DNA from: an uncultured Collinsella sp.
GTDB lineage: Bacteria; Actinomycetota; Coriobacteriia; Coriobacteriales; Coriobacteriaceae
Length of the DNA stretch: 44,598 nucleotides
Direction: 5' to 3'
Assembly: GCA_900541645.1 (NCBI GenBank)
Contig: UQKQ01000014.1
Span: 1-44,598 of the forward strand
Shown here: piece after piece, positions 1 to 7,894 of the stretch
How positions within the stretch are numbered: the stretch's first letter is position 1
Layout of the letters: each line of letters starts with the position of its first letter
The notes under the pieces: generated by a model
Seen by the model: only the letters and a program-made list of their open reading frames with translations
The model's database searches: none
Told to the model about the DNA's origin: nothing
Translations under genes and position numbers: made by a program

Positions 1-257
1 CCCGAGCCCTGGCCACAACCGCCCGCGCCGCCCGAAACTCCCGTCACGCCCGCCTCGACCGCAACCTTTGCCGCAAGCTCTGCCACGGCAAGACCATACG
101 GAGAGGCCTTGCGCGCGCCGATGATGGAGAGCGCGGGCGTCGAAAGCACCTCGGGGTTGCCGCGCACATAGAGTGTCTGGGGTACATCAGAAAGCTCCAA
201 AACGGTCTCGGGATACAACGCGTCACCTGGATGCAGCTCGAAGGTCCCCTCGGCCAT
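1..257 (-). CDS. dprA: DNA processing protein DprA (Smf), N-terminal part, cut by window edge
   Basis: Translating the minus strand from the ATG at 257 gives about 85 residues that run off the left edge. They match the start of the DprA Rossmann-like domain: LYPETVLEL, then YVRGNPEVL, IIGARKASPYG and a VSGG turn. DprA binds incoming single-stranded DNA and loads RecA during natural transformation. No N-terminal SAM-like domain is present, so this is a short form. The ATG overlaps the comM stop (TGATG), so the two are translationally coupled. The usual SGLARGID-type motif reads VSGGAGGCGQGS here, a variant. The identification rests on these motifs; the missing C-terminal part cannot be assessed. 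Confidence 0.85.
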   Translation of the reverse strand, partial: MAEGTFELHPGDALYPETVLELSDVPQTLYVRGNPEVLSTPALSIIGARKASPYGLAVAELAAKVAVEAGVTGVSGGAGGCGQGS

Positions 258-1780
258 CATTGGTCCCTCCTTCCCTGGTACATCGCCGCCTCGAGCACGT
301 GGTCCTGCGTCACTTGCTCGCTCTCGGCGACGTCGGCGATGGTACGCGCGATACGCACCAGGCGCACGATGCCGCGGCCCGTGAGATGCGTGCGCTTCGA
401 CAGGCCGAGCACACACTTCTCCGCCGCATCATCGAGCTCAAAGGTCGAAACGACGCCGTCAATGGACCGTGTCTCGTCATCCTCGGCCTCGGCATCCGCA
501 TCGTCCATACGGGATTCGCGCCAAGCGCGAAAAGCGCGACCGCGCACAACGTAGTCACGTAACTCGGCAGACGACATACCCTCCGCGCCCTCGATAATCA
601 CCTGAGGGTCGGGACGGGTCACATCGATCATCATGTCGATACGGTCGGCCAAAGGACCGCGCAGTTTAGACCGATAGCGCTCGACCATCGCCGCCGAGCA
701 GCGACACGGTACCTCACGATCGCCCAAAAGGCCGCAGGGGCAGGGATTGCTCGCAGCCAGCAGCTGAAAGCGCGACGGGAAGGTAAAAGCCCCGTCGACG
801 CGCACGATCCTCACATAGCCGCGTTCGATGGGCTGACGCAGCGTCTGCAGCACACCCGTGGGAAACTCGGCAAGCTCGTCCAAAAATAGCACGCCGCCAT
901 GAGCAAGGCTGATCTCACCCGGGTGCACCGGGCGCCCACCGCCGATAAGACCTGCGGTCGAAATACTGTGATGGGGGCTGCGGAAGGGCCGGTGCCCCGC
1001 CAACAAGCCATCAATGTTCTCACCCAAAACCGAATGGATGCACAGCGCCTCCTGTTGATCCTCAACGGAAAGCTCGGGCAGGATGCCGGTCATACGACGC
1101 GCGAGCATCGTCTTGCCCGATCCCGGGGACCCGATCATAAGCAAACCGAGTTCTCCTGCCGCCGCAAGCGCCATGCCGCGTTTGGCAACCTCCTGCCCTA
1201 GCACGTCGGCATAGTCGAGCTCGGGCTCAAAGGTCGCCTCGAGCACTTCAGAATCCAAGTAGTGCCGCGCGGCATCGCCCATGCCATGGGCAAGCTGAGA
1301 CAAATGATCGATGAATCCACAATCCACGCCCGCAAGCGGCACATGCTGATCGGACCTGCCGGCGATAAAGGACAGCCCCATATCACGCGCCAATAGCTGA
1401 AACGCCACCTCGCCCTTGACAGGAAGCACCGTACCGTCCAAGCCGAGCTCGCCGGCGATAAGGCAGCGATCGAGGTTGTCGCGGGGAATCTGCCCATCGG
1501 CCGCCAGAACCGCGATGGCGATGGGCAAATCAAAGCCGCTACCGGTCTTGCGAATATCACCGGGCGCTAGGTTGACCGTAATGCCCGAGCGTGGGATCTC
1601 GAACCCGGCGGAGCGCATCGCGCAGCGAATACGACCGCGTGACTCCATCACCTCCATACTCGGAATACCGAGCATCTGAATGCCCGGAACGCCACCGGCA
1701 AGCGAGACCTCGACCGTGACGCGAATCGCCTCGACGCCACGGATGCAGGCCGCGTGAACGGCAAACGTCTCGAACGCCAT
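257..1780 (-). CDS. comM: YifB/ComM family Mg-chelatase-like AAA+ ATPase
   Basis: This is a 507-residue protein with an N-terminal ChlI/Lon-like domain (about 1-170), a Walker A GSPGSGKT at about 217-224, a Walker B VLFLDELAEF at about 297-306, a cysteine cluster (CPCG...CRC) at about 347-361 and a C-terminal Mg_chelatase_C region. ComM in other bacteria is a hexameric helicase that promotes branch migration during natural transformation. The ATG at 1780 starts the conserved MAFETFAVHA block; an upstream in-frame extension is not family-like. The start overlaps the yraN stop by one base and the end overlaps dprA. An acidic insert (DDADAEAEDDE) lies near residue 425. Confidence 0.95.
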   Translation of the reverse strand: MAFETFAVHAACIRGVEAIRVTVEVSLAGGVPGIQMLGIPSMEVMESRGRIRCAMRSAGFEIPRSGITVNLAPGDIRKTGSGFDLPIAIAVLAADGQIPRDNLDRCLIAGELGLDGTVLPVKGEVAFQLLARDMGLSFIAGRSDQHVPLAGVDCGFIDHLSQLAHGMGDAARHYLDSEVLEATFEPELDYADVLGQEVAKRGMALAAAGELGLLMIGSPGSGKTMLARRMTGILPELSVEDQQEALCIHSVLGENIDGLLAGHRPFRSPHHSISTAGLIGGGRPVHPGEISLAHGGVLFLDELAEFPTGVLQTLRQPIERGYVRIVRVDGAFTFPSRFQLLAASNPCPCGLLGDREVPCRCSAAMVERYRSKLRGPLADRIDMMIDVTRPDPQVIIEGAEGMSSAELRDYVVRGRAFRAWRESRMDDADAEAEDDETRSIDGVVSTFELDDAAEKCVLGLSKRTHLTGRGIVRLVRIARTIADVAESEQVTQDHVLEAAMYQGRRDQ

Positions 1781-2265
1781 CACGACACCTGCCAATCGAA
1801 CGCGTTGTACTGATGCTCGATCTCGGCGATATGCCCGCCGCGAATGGTGACACCCACGGCATCGAAGCGAATCGCCTTGAGCGGATAATGCTCCATAAGA
1901 TAGCAGCTTGCGATGCGGCGGTAGCGGCGTTGCTTTTGAGCGTCCACGGCCTCCTCGGGAAAGACCCGCGTGTTGCAATCCAGTGCGACGCGTCTGGTCT
2001 TGACCTCGGCCATCACCACGACATCGTCGAGCTCATCGAGCAGCACCAGATCGGCCTCGCCCTCGGTGCAACGATAACCCTGCTCCAGCAAGGTGTAGCC
2101 GCGTTCGTTAAAGTAGTCGATGGTGATCAGCTCGCCCAGCATGCCCAGCTCGCGGGGACTGAGTCCCTTGATAAACTCGGGCGTCATCGCCCCGCAGTCG
2201 AGCTCGCCGTTTTCCCAACGCTCCTTGAGCTGCTGCGTCTTGCTCTTTTTGCTTGCGGCACTCAT
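1780..2265 (-). CDS. yraN: YraN family (UPF0102) endonuclease-like protein
   Basis: This 161-residue protein carries the YraN core: LGELITIDYFNERGYTLLEQ, then EGEADLVLLDE...VVMAEVKTR, which matches the restriction-endonuclease-like E...D...ExK arrangement. The biochemical role of the family is not firmly known; genes of this family commonly neighbour rnhB and comM/dprA, as here. The ATG at 2265 was chosen because GGAAAGGAG lies just upstream. The N-terminal 30 residues are Lys-rich and not part of the core. It is the first gene of a tightly coupled yraN-comM-dprA unit. Confidence 0.85.
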   Translation of the reverse strand: MSAASKKSKTQQLKERWENGELDCGAMTPEFIKGLSPRELGMLGELITIDYFNERGYTLLEQGYRCTEGEADLVLLDELDDVVVMAEVKTRRVALDCNTRVFPEEAVDAQKQRRYRRIASCYLMEHYPLKAIRFDAVGVTIRGGHIAEIEHQYNAFDWQVS

Positions 2266-2454
2266 GGGGTCTCCTTTCCCGCACACTGCATTGCCCCGAT
2301 GATGAGGGCACCTTTCATGCGGGTAAGTACCGGAAGCAAACCAAAAGCTGACCAAATGCCGTCAAAAAACGGGCCGTACGCAGCAATGCTGTTGCATACG
2401 GCCCGCTACCAGCAGGTTTATAGAACCTTTAAGGTCCCTATCTCCACAATTGGC
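2266..2454 (-). other. Intergenic region between rnhB and yraN
   Basis: The 189 bases hold the rnhB terminator (2364-2405). About 100 bases between that terminator and yraN must carry the yraN-comM-dprA promoter if the terminator is efficient. I see no convincing -35/-10 pair there. Confidence 0.5.
2364..2405 (-). terminator. Intrinsic terminator after rnhB
   Basis: A nine-base-pair outer stem (CGGGCCGTA with TACGGCCCG) continues into an inner stem around an ATGC loop. On the minus strand it is followed by six T residues (2364-2369). It ends the rplS-rnhB transcript before yraN. Confidence 0.9.
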
Positions 2455-3243
2455 CTAGAAAAGGCGCTCAGTCTGCAGAAAGTTTCCGCAAAAGCTCACG
2501 CGGTGCAGCGGACAAAGTCCATGTTTGCGAATGGCCTCGATATGCTCGGGGCTCGCATAGCCCTTCGACTCGGCCAGATGGTACTCGGGGTATTCGGCGT
2601 CGTACTCGACCATCATCTCGTCACGCGTGACCTTGGCCATGATGGACGCCGCGGCGATGCAGGCGATCTTGGCATCGCCCTTCACCACATCGCGCTCGTT
2701 AGGAACGGCGCCCAAGGGGTTGCCATCCATGAGGACGCAGTCGGGTTCAAGTCCCGTATCGGCCACGGCGCCCGCAACGGCGGTACGGATAGCACGGGCC
2801 ATGCCCATCTCATCGATATCCTTCGGCGCGATATGGCAAAAACCGATCGCCGTCGCCACCTCGGCAATCTTCACTGAGAGCAACTCGCGGCGCGCCGGCG
2901 TGAGCTTTTTGGAATCGTTGATGCCCCAGACGCGCGGCTCCATAGGAAGGCAGACGGCGCATACCGTCAAAGGACCGGCCACCGATCCGCGACCCACCTC
3001 GTCGACACCAACGACCACTCCATCGCCGCCAAGCTCATGCATAAGCTCGTACATGTCATTGACGCGCTCGCGCTCGGCAAGCTCTTTGTCATGGCGTTTG
3101 AGGGCGCGTTCACAAGCCTTGATCACCTGCTGGCGCGGGTCCTCGCGATAATGCTCCACGAGGGCGGGGATCTCCTCAAACGTTGCGCTCGCCAGCTCTC
3201 CGGCAACCTGCGATGCCGAAACCGAGCTCGTCATGTTGGCCAT
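2455..3243 (-). CDS. rnhB: Ribonuclease HII
   Basis: RNase HII removes ribonucleotides and RNA primers from RNA-DNA hybrids. The protein is 262 residues with an N-terminal extension of about 75 residues, as in Bacillus-type enzymes. The catalytic motif GVDEVGRGSVAGPL starts near residue 79, with Asp81 and Glu82. DSKKL follows near 110, and further acidic residues lie in VLMDGNP and VTRDEMM. The start at 3243 (MANMTSS) is preferred over an in-frame ATG at 3261 because AGGAGGG lies directly before the 3243 ATG and would be inside the coding region of the longer form. It follows rplS across an intrinsic terminator, so it is probably expressed by read-through or from a weak promoter of its own. 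Confidence 0.95.
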   Translation of the reverse strand: MANMTSSVSASQVAGELASATFEEIPALVEHYREDPRQQVIKACERALKRHDKELAERERVNDMYELMHELGGDGVVVGVDEVGRGSVAGPLTVCAVCLPMEPRVWGINDSKKLTPARRELLSVKIAEVATAIGFCHIAPKDIDEMGMARAIRTAVAGAVADTGLEPDCVLMDGNPLGAVPNERDVVKGDAKIACIAAASIMAKVTRDEMMVEYDAEYPEYHLAESKGYASPEHIEAIRKHGLCPLHRVSFCGNFLQTERLF

Positions 3244-3272
3244 ACCAGGCCCTCCTTGCATGCAAATCAGAT

Positions 3273-3302
3273 AAAAAGAAGGGCCACCCGAAGGTGACCC
3301 TT
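3273..3302 (-). terminator. Intrinsic terminator after rplS with UUCG loop
   Basis: On the minus strand the arms AAGGGTCACC and GGTGGCCCTT close a TTCG loop and are followed by a short T run (3273-3277). The single internal mismatch is a U-G wobble in RNA. It lies between rplS and rnhB. Confidence 0.9.
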
Positions 3303-3336
3303 GTGCCCAAACGAGTGGACAGACGCTGCGATCTTC

Positions 3337-3678
3337 TTAGCGCTTCTCGGGGATGCGAGCAGCCTTGCCCACCTTGTCGCGGAGATAGTACAGCTTGGCG
3401 CGACGGACGCGACCATGACGGACGACCTCGAGCTTGGCGATCTTGGGGCTGTGAAGCGGGAAGGTACGCTCAACACCGACACCGAAGGACATCTTGCGGA
3501 CGGTAAAGGTCTCGCGGGCACCGGCGCCGGCCATGCGGATGACGTCGCCCTGGAAGACCTGGATGCGCTCGCGGTCGCCTTCCTTAATGCGGTAGTGAAC
3601 CTTGACGTTGTCGGCGACGCGAACCTGAGGAATGTCCTCGCGGATCTGCTGACGCTCGATTGCGCGGATGTAATCCAT
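3337..3678 (-). CDS. rplS: 50S ribosomal protein L19
   Basis: L19 sits at the 30S-50S interface. The 113-residue product has the full family signature: DYIRAIERQQ, the VKVHYRIKEGDRERIQVFQG block, the SFGVGVERTFPLHSP block, then RRAKLYYLR. The ATG at 3678 is chosen because AAGGA lies seven bases upstream; a TTG two codons earlier would be too close to that SD. A strong promoter and a leader hairpin precede it. Confidence 0.97.
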   Translation of the reverse strand: MDYIRAIERQQIREDIPQVRVADNVKVHYRIKEGDRERIQVFQGDVIRMAGAGARETFTVRKMSFGVGVERTFPLHSPKIAKLEVVRHGRVRRAKLYYLRDKVGKAARIPEKR

Positions 3679-3702
3679 GTGCAATTCCTTACTCTTCTAG
3701 AG

Positions 3703-3726
3703 GTGCCGTACCACCTTGGCCGGCAC
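3703..3726 (-). promoter_or_regulatory. Leader hairpin of rplS (possible L19 autoregulatory leader)
   Basis: In the transcribed leader, GTGCCG and CGGCAC pair around a 12-base loop, ending 25 bases before the rplS ATG. Ribosomal protein leaders, including L19 leaders in other phyla, often regulate their own operon. A regulatory role here is only inferred. Confidence 0.35.
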
Positions 3727-3747
3727 GTAGTTGAACAAACGTATTCG

Positions 3748-3775
3748 AGTATACACGCGCGGGTTTCTGCTGCAA
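3748..3775 (-). promoter_or_regulatory. rplS promoter
   Basis: On the minus strand, TTGCAG (3770-3775) and TATACT (3748-3753) are separated by 16 bases. The predicted start gives a leader of about 60 bases carrying the hairpin at 3703-3726. Confidence 0.65.
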
Positions 3776-3821
3776 GAACATTTTTTCACGCAGACAAAAA
3801 GACAAAACCCGCACATGATAA

Positions 3822-3849
3822 CCGCCCGTCTCACGAATGAGACGGGCGG
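3822..3849 (-). terminator. Terminator hairpin after ppdK
   Basis: A perfect 12-bp stem (CCGCCCGTCTCA with its complement) carries a TTCG loop on the minus strand, 38 bases after the ppdK stop. The following T-rich run is weak (TTAT). It is very stable but not a textbook intrinsic terminator. Confidence 0.7.
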
Positions 3850-3887
3850 CATGAAGGGGGCTACGCTAGGCGTCTAAACCCAAAACG

Positions 3888-6638
3888 TTAGGCGGAACGC
3901 TTGGCCTCGAGCTTGGCCTGAGCGGCAGCCAGGCGCGCGAGGGGCACGCGATAGGGCGAGCAGGACACGTAGTCCACGTCGGCCACGTTAAACAGGCCCT
4001 TGATGGACTTGGGGTCGCCGCCGTGCTCGCCGCACACGCCAAAGTGCATGTCGGGATTGGTGGCGCGGCCCTTCTCGACGGCCAAGCGCACGAGCTCCAG
4101 CACCGCCGCGTCGATGGTCTCGAAGGGGTTGTCTTTCAGGATCTTTTTATGCATGTACAGCGGGATGAACTTGGCCTCGGCGTCATCGCGCGAGAAGCCA
4201 AAGGTCGTCTGGGTGAGGTCGTTGGTGCCAAAGCAGAAGAAGTCGGCATGATGGGCGATCTCGTCAGCGACCATGCAGGCACGCGGCAGCTCGAGCATCG
4301 TGCCCACGGGAATATTGAGCTCGACGCCTTCCTCGGCGGAAACCTCGGCGATCACGCACTCGATAACCTCGCGGGTCTGGACATGCTCGGCCGTGATGGA
4401 AACGAGCGGAACCATGATCTCGGGGCGCGGGTCGACACCCTCCTTGATAAGGCGGGCAGCGGCCGTGGCGACGGCGCGAACCTGCATGAGCGGCAGATCG
4501 CCAAAGACGACGGACAGGCGCACGCCGCGCAAGCCCAGCATGGGGTTGGACTCGACCATGCCGTCAATGCGACGCAGGCGGGCGCGCAGGGCAGTGAGCT
4601 CCTCCTCGGGAGCGCCGGCGGCCTCCTTCTTGGTGATGGCGACCTCGAGCTCGCGAGGATTATCCAGGAACTCATGAAGCGGCGGATCGAGCAGGCGGAC
4701 GACCACATCGCGACCGGACATGGTCTTGAACATCGCCAGGAAGTCCTCGGTCTGAACCTTGAGCAAGTCGGCCAGGGCCTGCTGCTTCACGGCCTCATCG
4801 TCAGACAGGATAAAGCTCTGGATGATGTTCTTGCGATCGCCCAGGAACATGTGCTCGGTGCGGCACAGACCGATGGCCTCGGCGCCAAACTCGAGCGCGA
4901 GCTCGGCATCCTCGGGGTTGTCGGCGTTGACGCGCACGTGGTTGGCGTGGCCGCAGGTCTCGTCCAAACGGATCTCATCGGCCCAGGACAGGATGGTGTC
5001 CAGGTCGCCGGTGAGCTCTGCAGAGACCAGGTCGACCGCGCCGTCGACGACGATACCCTGGGTGCCGTCGATGGAGATGACATCGCCCTCGCGCAGCACG
5101 CGGTCGCTGCCCTCGATGCGCACGACCTTCTCTGCCGCGTCAATGTGGAAGCGCTCAACGCCGCAAACGCAGGGCGTACCCATGCCGCGGGCGATAACGG
5201 CGGCATGGCTCGTCTTGCCACCGTGGCTGGTCAGGATGCCCTCGGCGGCGACCATGCCCTTCAGGTCGTCGGGGTTGGTCTCCCAGCGGACCAGAATGAC
5301 CTTGTGGCCCTCGTTGGCGCGCGCGACGGCGTCATCACTCGAGAACACGACCTCGCCCACGGCGGCACCAGGGCTGGCGTTAAGGCCGCTGGCCAGGGCC
5401 TCGTACTTCTTGGAAGCGTCGAACTGCGGGTGCAGGAGCTGGTCGAGCTGCGCGGGATCGATGCGGCTCACAGCCTCCTCGCGGGTGATGAGGCCCTCCT
5501 CGACCATTTCGATAGCAATGCGCAGGGCGGCAGTGGCGGTGCGCTTGCCCACGCGGGTCTGGAGCATCCAGAGCTTGCCCTGCTCGATGGTAAACTCGAT
5601 ATCGCACATATCGCGGTAATGATCCTCGAGCGTCAGGAACACGCGCTCGAGCTCCTCGCCTGCGGACTCGAGGCCCGGGGCGGTCTTGAGGTCGGCGATG
5701 GGCTCGGTGTTTCGGATGCCGGCGACGACGTCCTCGCCCTGGGCATTCACCAAAAAGTCGCCATAGAACTCCTTGGTGCCGTCGGCCGGGTTGCGCGTAA
5801 AGGCGACGCCGGTCGCAGAGGTCTCGCCCTTGTTGCCAAAGGCCATGGCCTGGACGTTGACGGCGGTGCCGAGCTCGTCGGAAATGCCGTGCTGCTTGCG
5901 GTAGATGCAGGCGCGCTCGTTCATCCAGCTGCCAAAGACAGCCTGGATGGCAAGGCGCAGCTGGAGCTCCGGATCGTGCGGGAAAACGGGCTTACCGTCG
6001 GCGACCTCGAGCTCGGGATACAGGGTCGCCTCGACGTTCTCGGAGAAGATGCCCTTAAAGGTCTCGACGAGCTCCTGCAGGTCCTCGGCCGAAAGCTCGG
6101 AATCGACACGAACGCCGGCGACCAGGCGGGCCTGGGTCAGAGCGTTCTCGAATAGGTCGGCGTCGACGCCCATGACGACGTTGGAGAACATCTGGATAAA
6201 GCGACGGTAGCTGTCCCAGGCAAAGCGCGGGTTCTGCGTCTGCGCGATAAGGCCCTGGACGGAATCGTCGTTGAGGCCCAGGTTGAGGACCGTGTCCATC
6301 ATGCCGGGCATGGAGAACGGAGCGCCCGAGCGAACCGACACGAGCAGCGGATCGGAGGCATCGCCGAGTTTCTTGCCGCAACGGGCCTCGAGGTCCGCCT
6401 CGGCGGCAACGATCTCATCGAGTGCGCCCTCGGGCCAGACGTTGCCGGCACCGGAGTACTCGACACAGGTCTGGCAGGTAATGGTAAAGCCACCGGGAAC
6501 CGGCAGACCGATGCGGCTCATCTCGGCAAGGTTTGCGCCTTTGCCGCCAAGCACGAAGTTCATGGATTTGTCGCCCTCAGTGACACAGGTGCCCTGGGCG
6601 TCGGTTCCAAAACGGTAAACCCTCTTGCAATCGCTCAC
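3888..6638 (-). CDS. ppdK: Pyruvate, phosphate dikinase
   Basis: PPDK interconverts pyruvate, ATP and Pi with PEP, AMP and PPi; in anaerobes it often runs glycolytically with PPi. The 916-residue protein has an N-terminal ATP-grasp domain (GGKGANLAEM near 31-40; SVRSGAPFSMPGMMDT near 101-116). The phosphohistidine swivelling domain contains GGKTSHAAVIARGMG, with catalytic His at about 478 and the regulatory Thr at about 476. The C-terminal PEP-binding barrel carries FGVCGEHGGDP. The start is GTG at 6638 with AGGGGA upstream. Its regulator lies one gene upstream on the same strand, which supports control by Thr phosphorylation. Confidence 0.97.
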   Translation of the reverse strand: MSDCKRVYRFGTDAQGTCVTEGDKSMNFVLGGKGANLAEMSRIGLPVPGGFTITCQTCVEYSGAGNVWPEGALDEIVAAEADLEARCGKKLGDASDPLLVSVRSGAPFSMPGMMDTVLNLGLNDDSVQGLIAQTQNPRFAWDSYRRFIQMFSNVVMGVDADLFENALTQARLVAGVRVDSELSAEDLQELVETFKGIFSENVEATLYPELEVADGKPVFPHDPELQLRLAIQAVFGSWMNERACIYRKQHGISDELGTAVNVQAMAFGNKGETSATGVAFTRNPADGTKEFYGDFLVNAQGEDVVAGIRNTEPIADLKTAPGLESAGEELERVFLTLEDHYRDMCDIEFTIEQGKLWMLQTRVGKRTATAALRIAIEMVEEGLITREEAVSRIDPAQLDQLLHPQFDASKKYEALASGLNASPGAAVGEVVFSSDDAVARANEGHKVILVRWETNPDDLKGMVAAEGILTSHGGKTSHAAVIARGMGTPCVCGVERFHIDAAEKVVRIEGSDRVLREGDVISIDGTQGIVVDGAVDLVSAELTGDLDTILSWADEIRLDETCGHANHVRVNADNPEDAELALEFGAEAIGLCRTEHMFLGDRKNIIQSFILSDDEAVKQQALADLLKVQTEDFLAMFKTMSGRDVVVRLLDPPLHEFLDNPRELEVAITKKEAAGAPEEELTALRARLRRIDGMVESNPMLGLRGVRLSVVFGDLPLMQVRAVATAAARLIKEGVDPRPEIMVPLVSITAEHVQTREVIECVIAEVSAEEGVELNIPVGTMLELPRACMVADEIAHHADFFCFGTNDLTQTTFGFSRDDAEAKFIPLYMHKKILKDNPFETIDAAVLELVRLAVEKGRATNPDMHFGVCGEHGGDPKSIKGLFNVADVDYVSCSPYRVPLARLAAAQAKLEAKRSA

Positions 6639-6760
6639 GATACTTCCCCTTCCATGCGCTTACGCGCACGACCGTGGTAACGAATCGACCCGCCGGATGC
6701 GGGCCGTGAGGGAACTATACGGCGGGTTTTGGACAGGCTTGAGCAGAGGGTGCGCGGTTT

Positions 6761-6800
6761 GGTAAACGTGCTAAAACCGGCGGTAAACGGTAGGTAAAGG
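6761..6800. repeat. Three phased GGTAAA direct repeats upstream of ppdK
   Basis: GGTAAACG occurs at 6761 and 6782, and GGTAAAGG at 6793. The spacings are 21 and 11 bases, about two turns and one turn of the helix, so all three face the same side. They lie about 40-80 bases upstream of the TATAGT box, where activators usually bind. The cognate regulator is unknown. Confidence 0.45.
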
Positions 6801-6896
6801 TGGCTACCTTATGAAGATACCACTACAAGGAAAGTGCAGGTCGGATGCGATGTTTTTGCTAAATCGCTTTATCAATTCAGGCTATTTAGCCACTCC

Positions 6897-6974
6897 GATG
6901 ATTTTTCTGGGACGGGGATTTAAAAATCATTAGGTACTCAATGATTTTTTTATCCCCGTCCCAGAAAAATCATC
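6897..6974. repeat. 78-bp near-perfect palindrome
   Basis: Two 35-base arms match at 33 of 35 positions around the 8-base loop AGGTACTC. Each arm holds a GC block (CTGGGACGGGGAT) flanked by A/T-rich blocks. It begins 10 bases after the stop of the ppdK regulator. It could act as a transcription barrier in either direction, or be a dispersed MITE/REP-type repeat. I see no obvious target-site duplication and no second copy in the window. Confidence 0.85.
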
Positions 6975-6984
6975 GCAGAAAGGA

Positions 6985-7860
6985 CTACTGCTGTTGGACG
7001 CGGCGGGCGGCTCGGCGGGCGCGGGCATCTTGGATTTCCTCCAAGTGGCTAATGATCTCGGCAGCGCTTTCCTCGATGGCTTTGCCGTCGGTACGCACAA
7101 CAAAGCAGCCTAAGCGCTTCATGAGAGCACGAGCTTCCTCAAGCTCGCCGCGCACGCTCTCGGGCTCGGCATAGGAGCCGGCAACGGCACGGGCGTAGTC
7201 ATCGCCCAAGCGGCTATCGCGAATTTCGGAAATCACATCGACGGTCGAAATCAGGCCGAACAGGTGCATCGGGTCAACCTCGTAAATCGACTTGGGCGGC
7301 TCCATGCCATGCGCCAGTGGGACATTGGCGACCTTGTAGCCCTGATAGGCTAAATACATCGACAGCGGCGTCTTGGATGTACGCGACACACCCAGCAGCA
7401 CGATATCGGCACCCGACAGATCGTCGCAACCACGACCGTCATCGTGCTCAACGAAATACTCCATGGCCTCGATACGATGGAAATAGCGGTCATCGGTCTT
7501 GTGAATCACGCCCGCAACGCACTTGGGCGGCACACCGATGAGCGACGACAGCACGGCAAGCGTCGGGCCGATCAGGTCGACCGAACGGATATGCAGCATA
7601 CCCAGGTAATCGAGCACGCGGGCGCGAAGCGCCGGATCGACAATGGTATGGAACACGGCGACATCGCGATGGTCGGCATCGACGCGCGGCCCCACAAATG
7701 ACTTGACCTGCTCCACGGAGGTCACCTTGGGCAGGCGCAAAACGCGAAAAGCCCCTTCATCAAATTGCCCGGACGCCGCAAGCACCACCTCACAAGCGGT
7801 ATCGCCGAGCGAGTCGGAGATAACGATAACGGTGGGACGAGCGGTGACCGGGCAATCCAT
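6985..7860 (-). CDS. PPDK regulatory protein (bifunctional serine/threonine kinase/phosphorylase, DUF299)
   Basis: Members of this family switch PPDK off by ADP-dependent phosphorylation of the Thr near the catalytic His, and on again by Pi-dependent dephosphorylation. The 291-residue protein has the family N-terminus (VIVISDSLGDTA), the HKTDDRYFHRIEAMEYF block near 120-136, and the P-loop-like GVSRTSKTP at about 157-165, followed by KVANVPL. The start ATG at 7860 has GGAGC seven bases upstream. It lies 34 bases after glyS, so it is probably cotranscribed with glyQS, while its target ppdK is the next gene downstream beyond a palindrome. PEP synthase is the alternative target in this family, but ppdK linkage favours PPDK. 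Confidence 0.93.
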   Translation of the reverse strand: MDCPVTARPTVIVISDSLGDTACEVVLAASGQFDEGAFRVLRLPKVTSVEQVKSFVGPRVDADHRDVAVFHTIVDPALRARVLDYLGMLHIRSVDLIGPTLAVLSSLIGVPPKCVAGVIHKTDDRYFHRIEAMEYFVEHDDGRGCDDLSGADIVLLGVSRTSKTPLSMYLAYQGYKVANVPLAHGMEPPKSIYEVDPMHLFGLISTVDVISEIRDSRLGDDYARAVAGSYAEPESVRGELEEARALMKRLGCFVVRTDGKAIEESAAEIISHLEEIQDARARRAARRVQQQ

Positions 7861-7894
7861 GCGGGGCTCCTTTTGCGCTTATGCGCAGGCTGGC

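Larger units (their letters stand above)
6639..6984 (-). promoter_or_regulatory. Long regulatory intergenic region upstream of ppdK
   Basis: These 346 bases contain no convincing gene. They hold a minus-strand -10 candidate TATAGT (6714-6719) with no clear -35, a run of phased GGTAAA repeats (6761-6800), and a 78-bp palindrome (6897-6974). A weak -35 with upstream repeats suggests activator-dependent transcription of ppdK. Confidence 0.55.

Noticed and set aside
4023..6155. A 710-codon open frame antisense to ppdK
   Set aside because: It is a mirror frame caused by the high GC third positions of ppdK. It lacks a start with SD and matches no family pattern, while ppdK is complete with all motifs.
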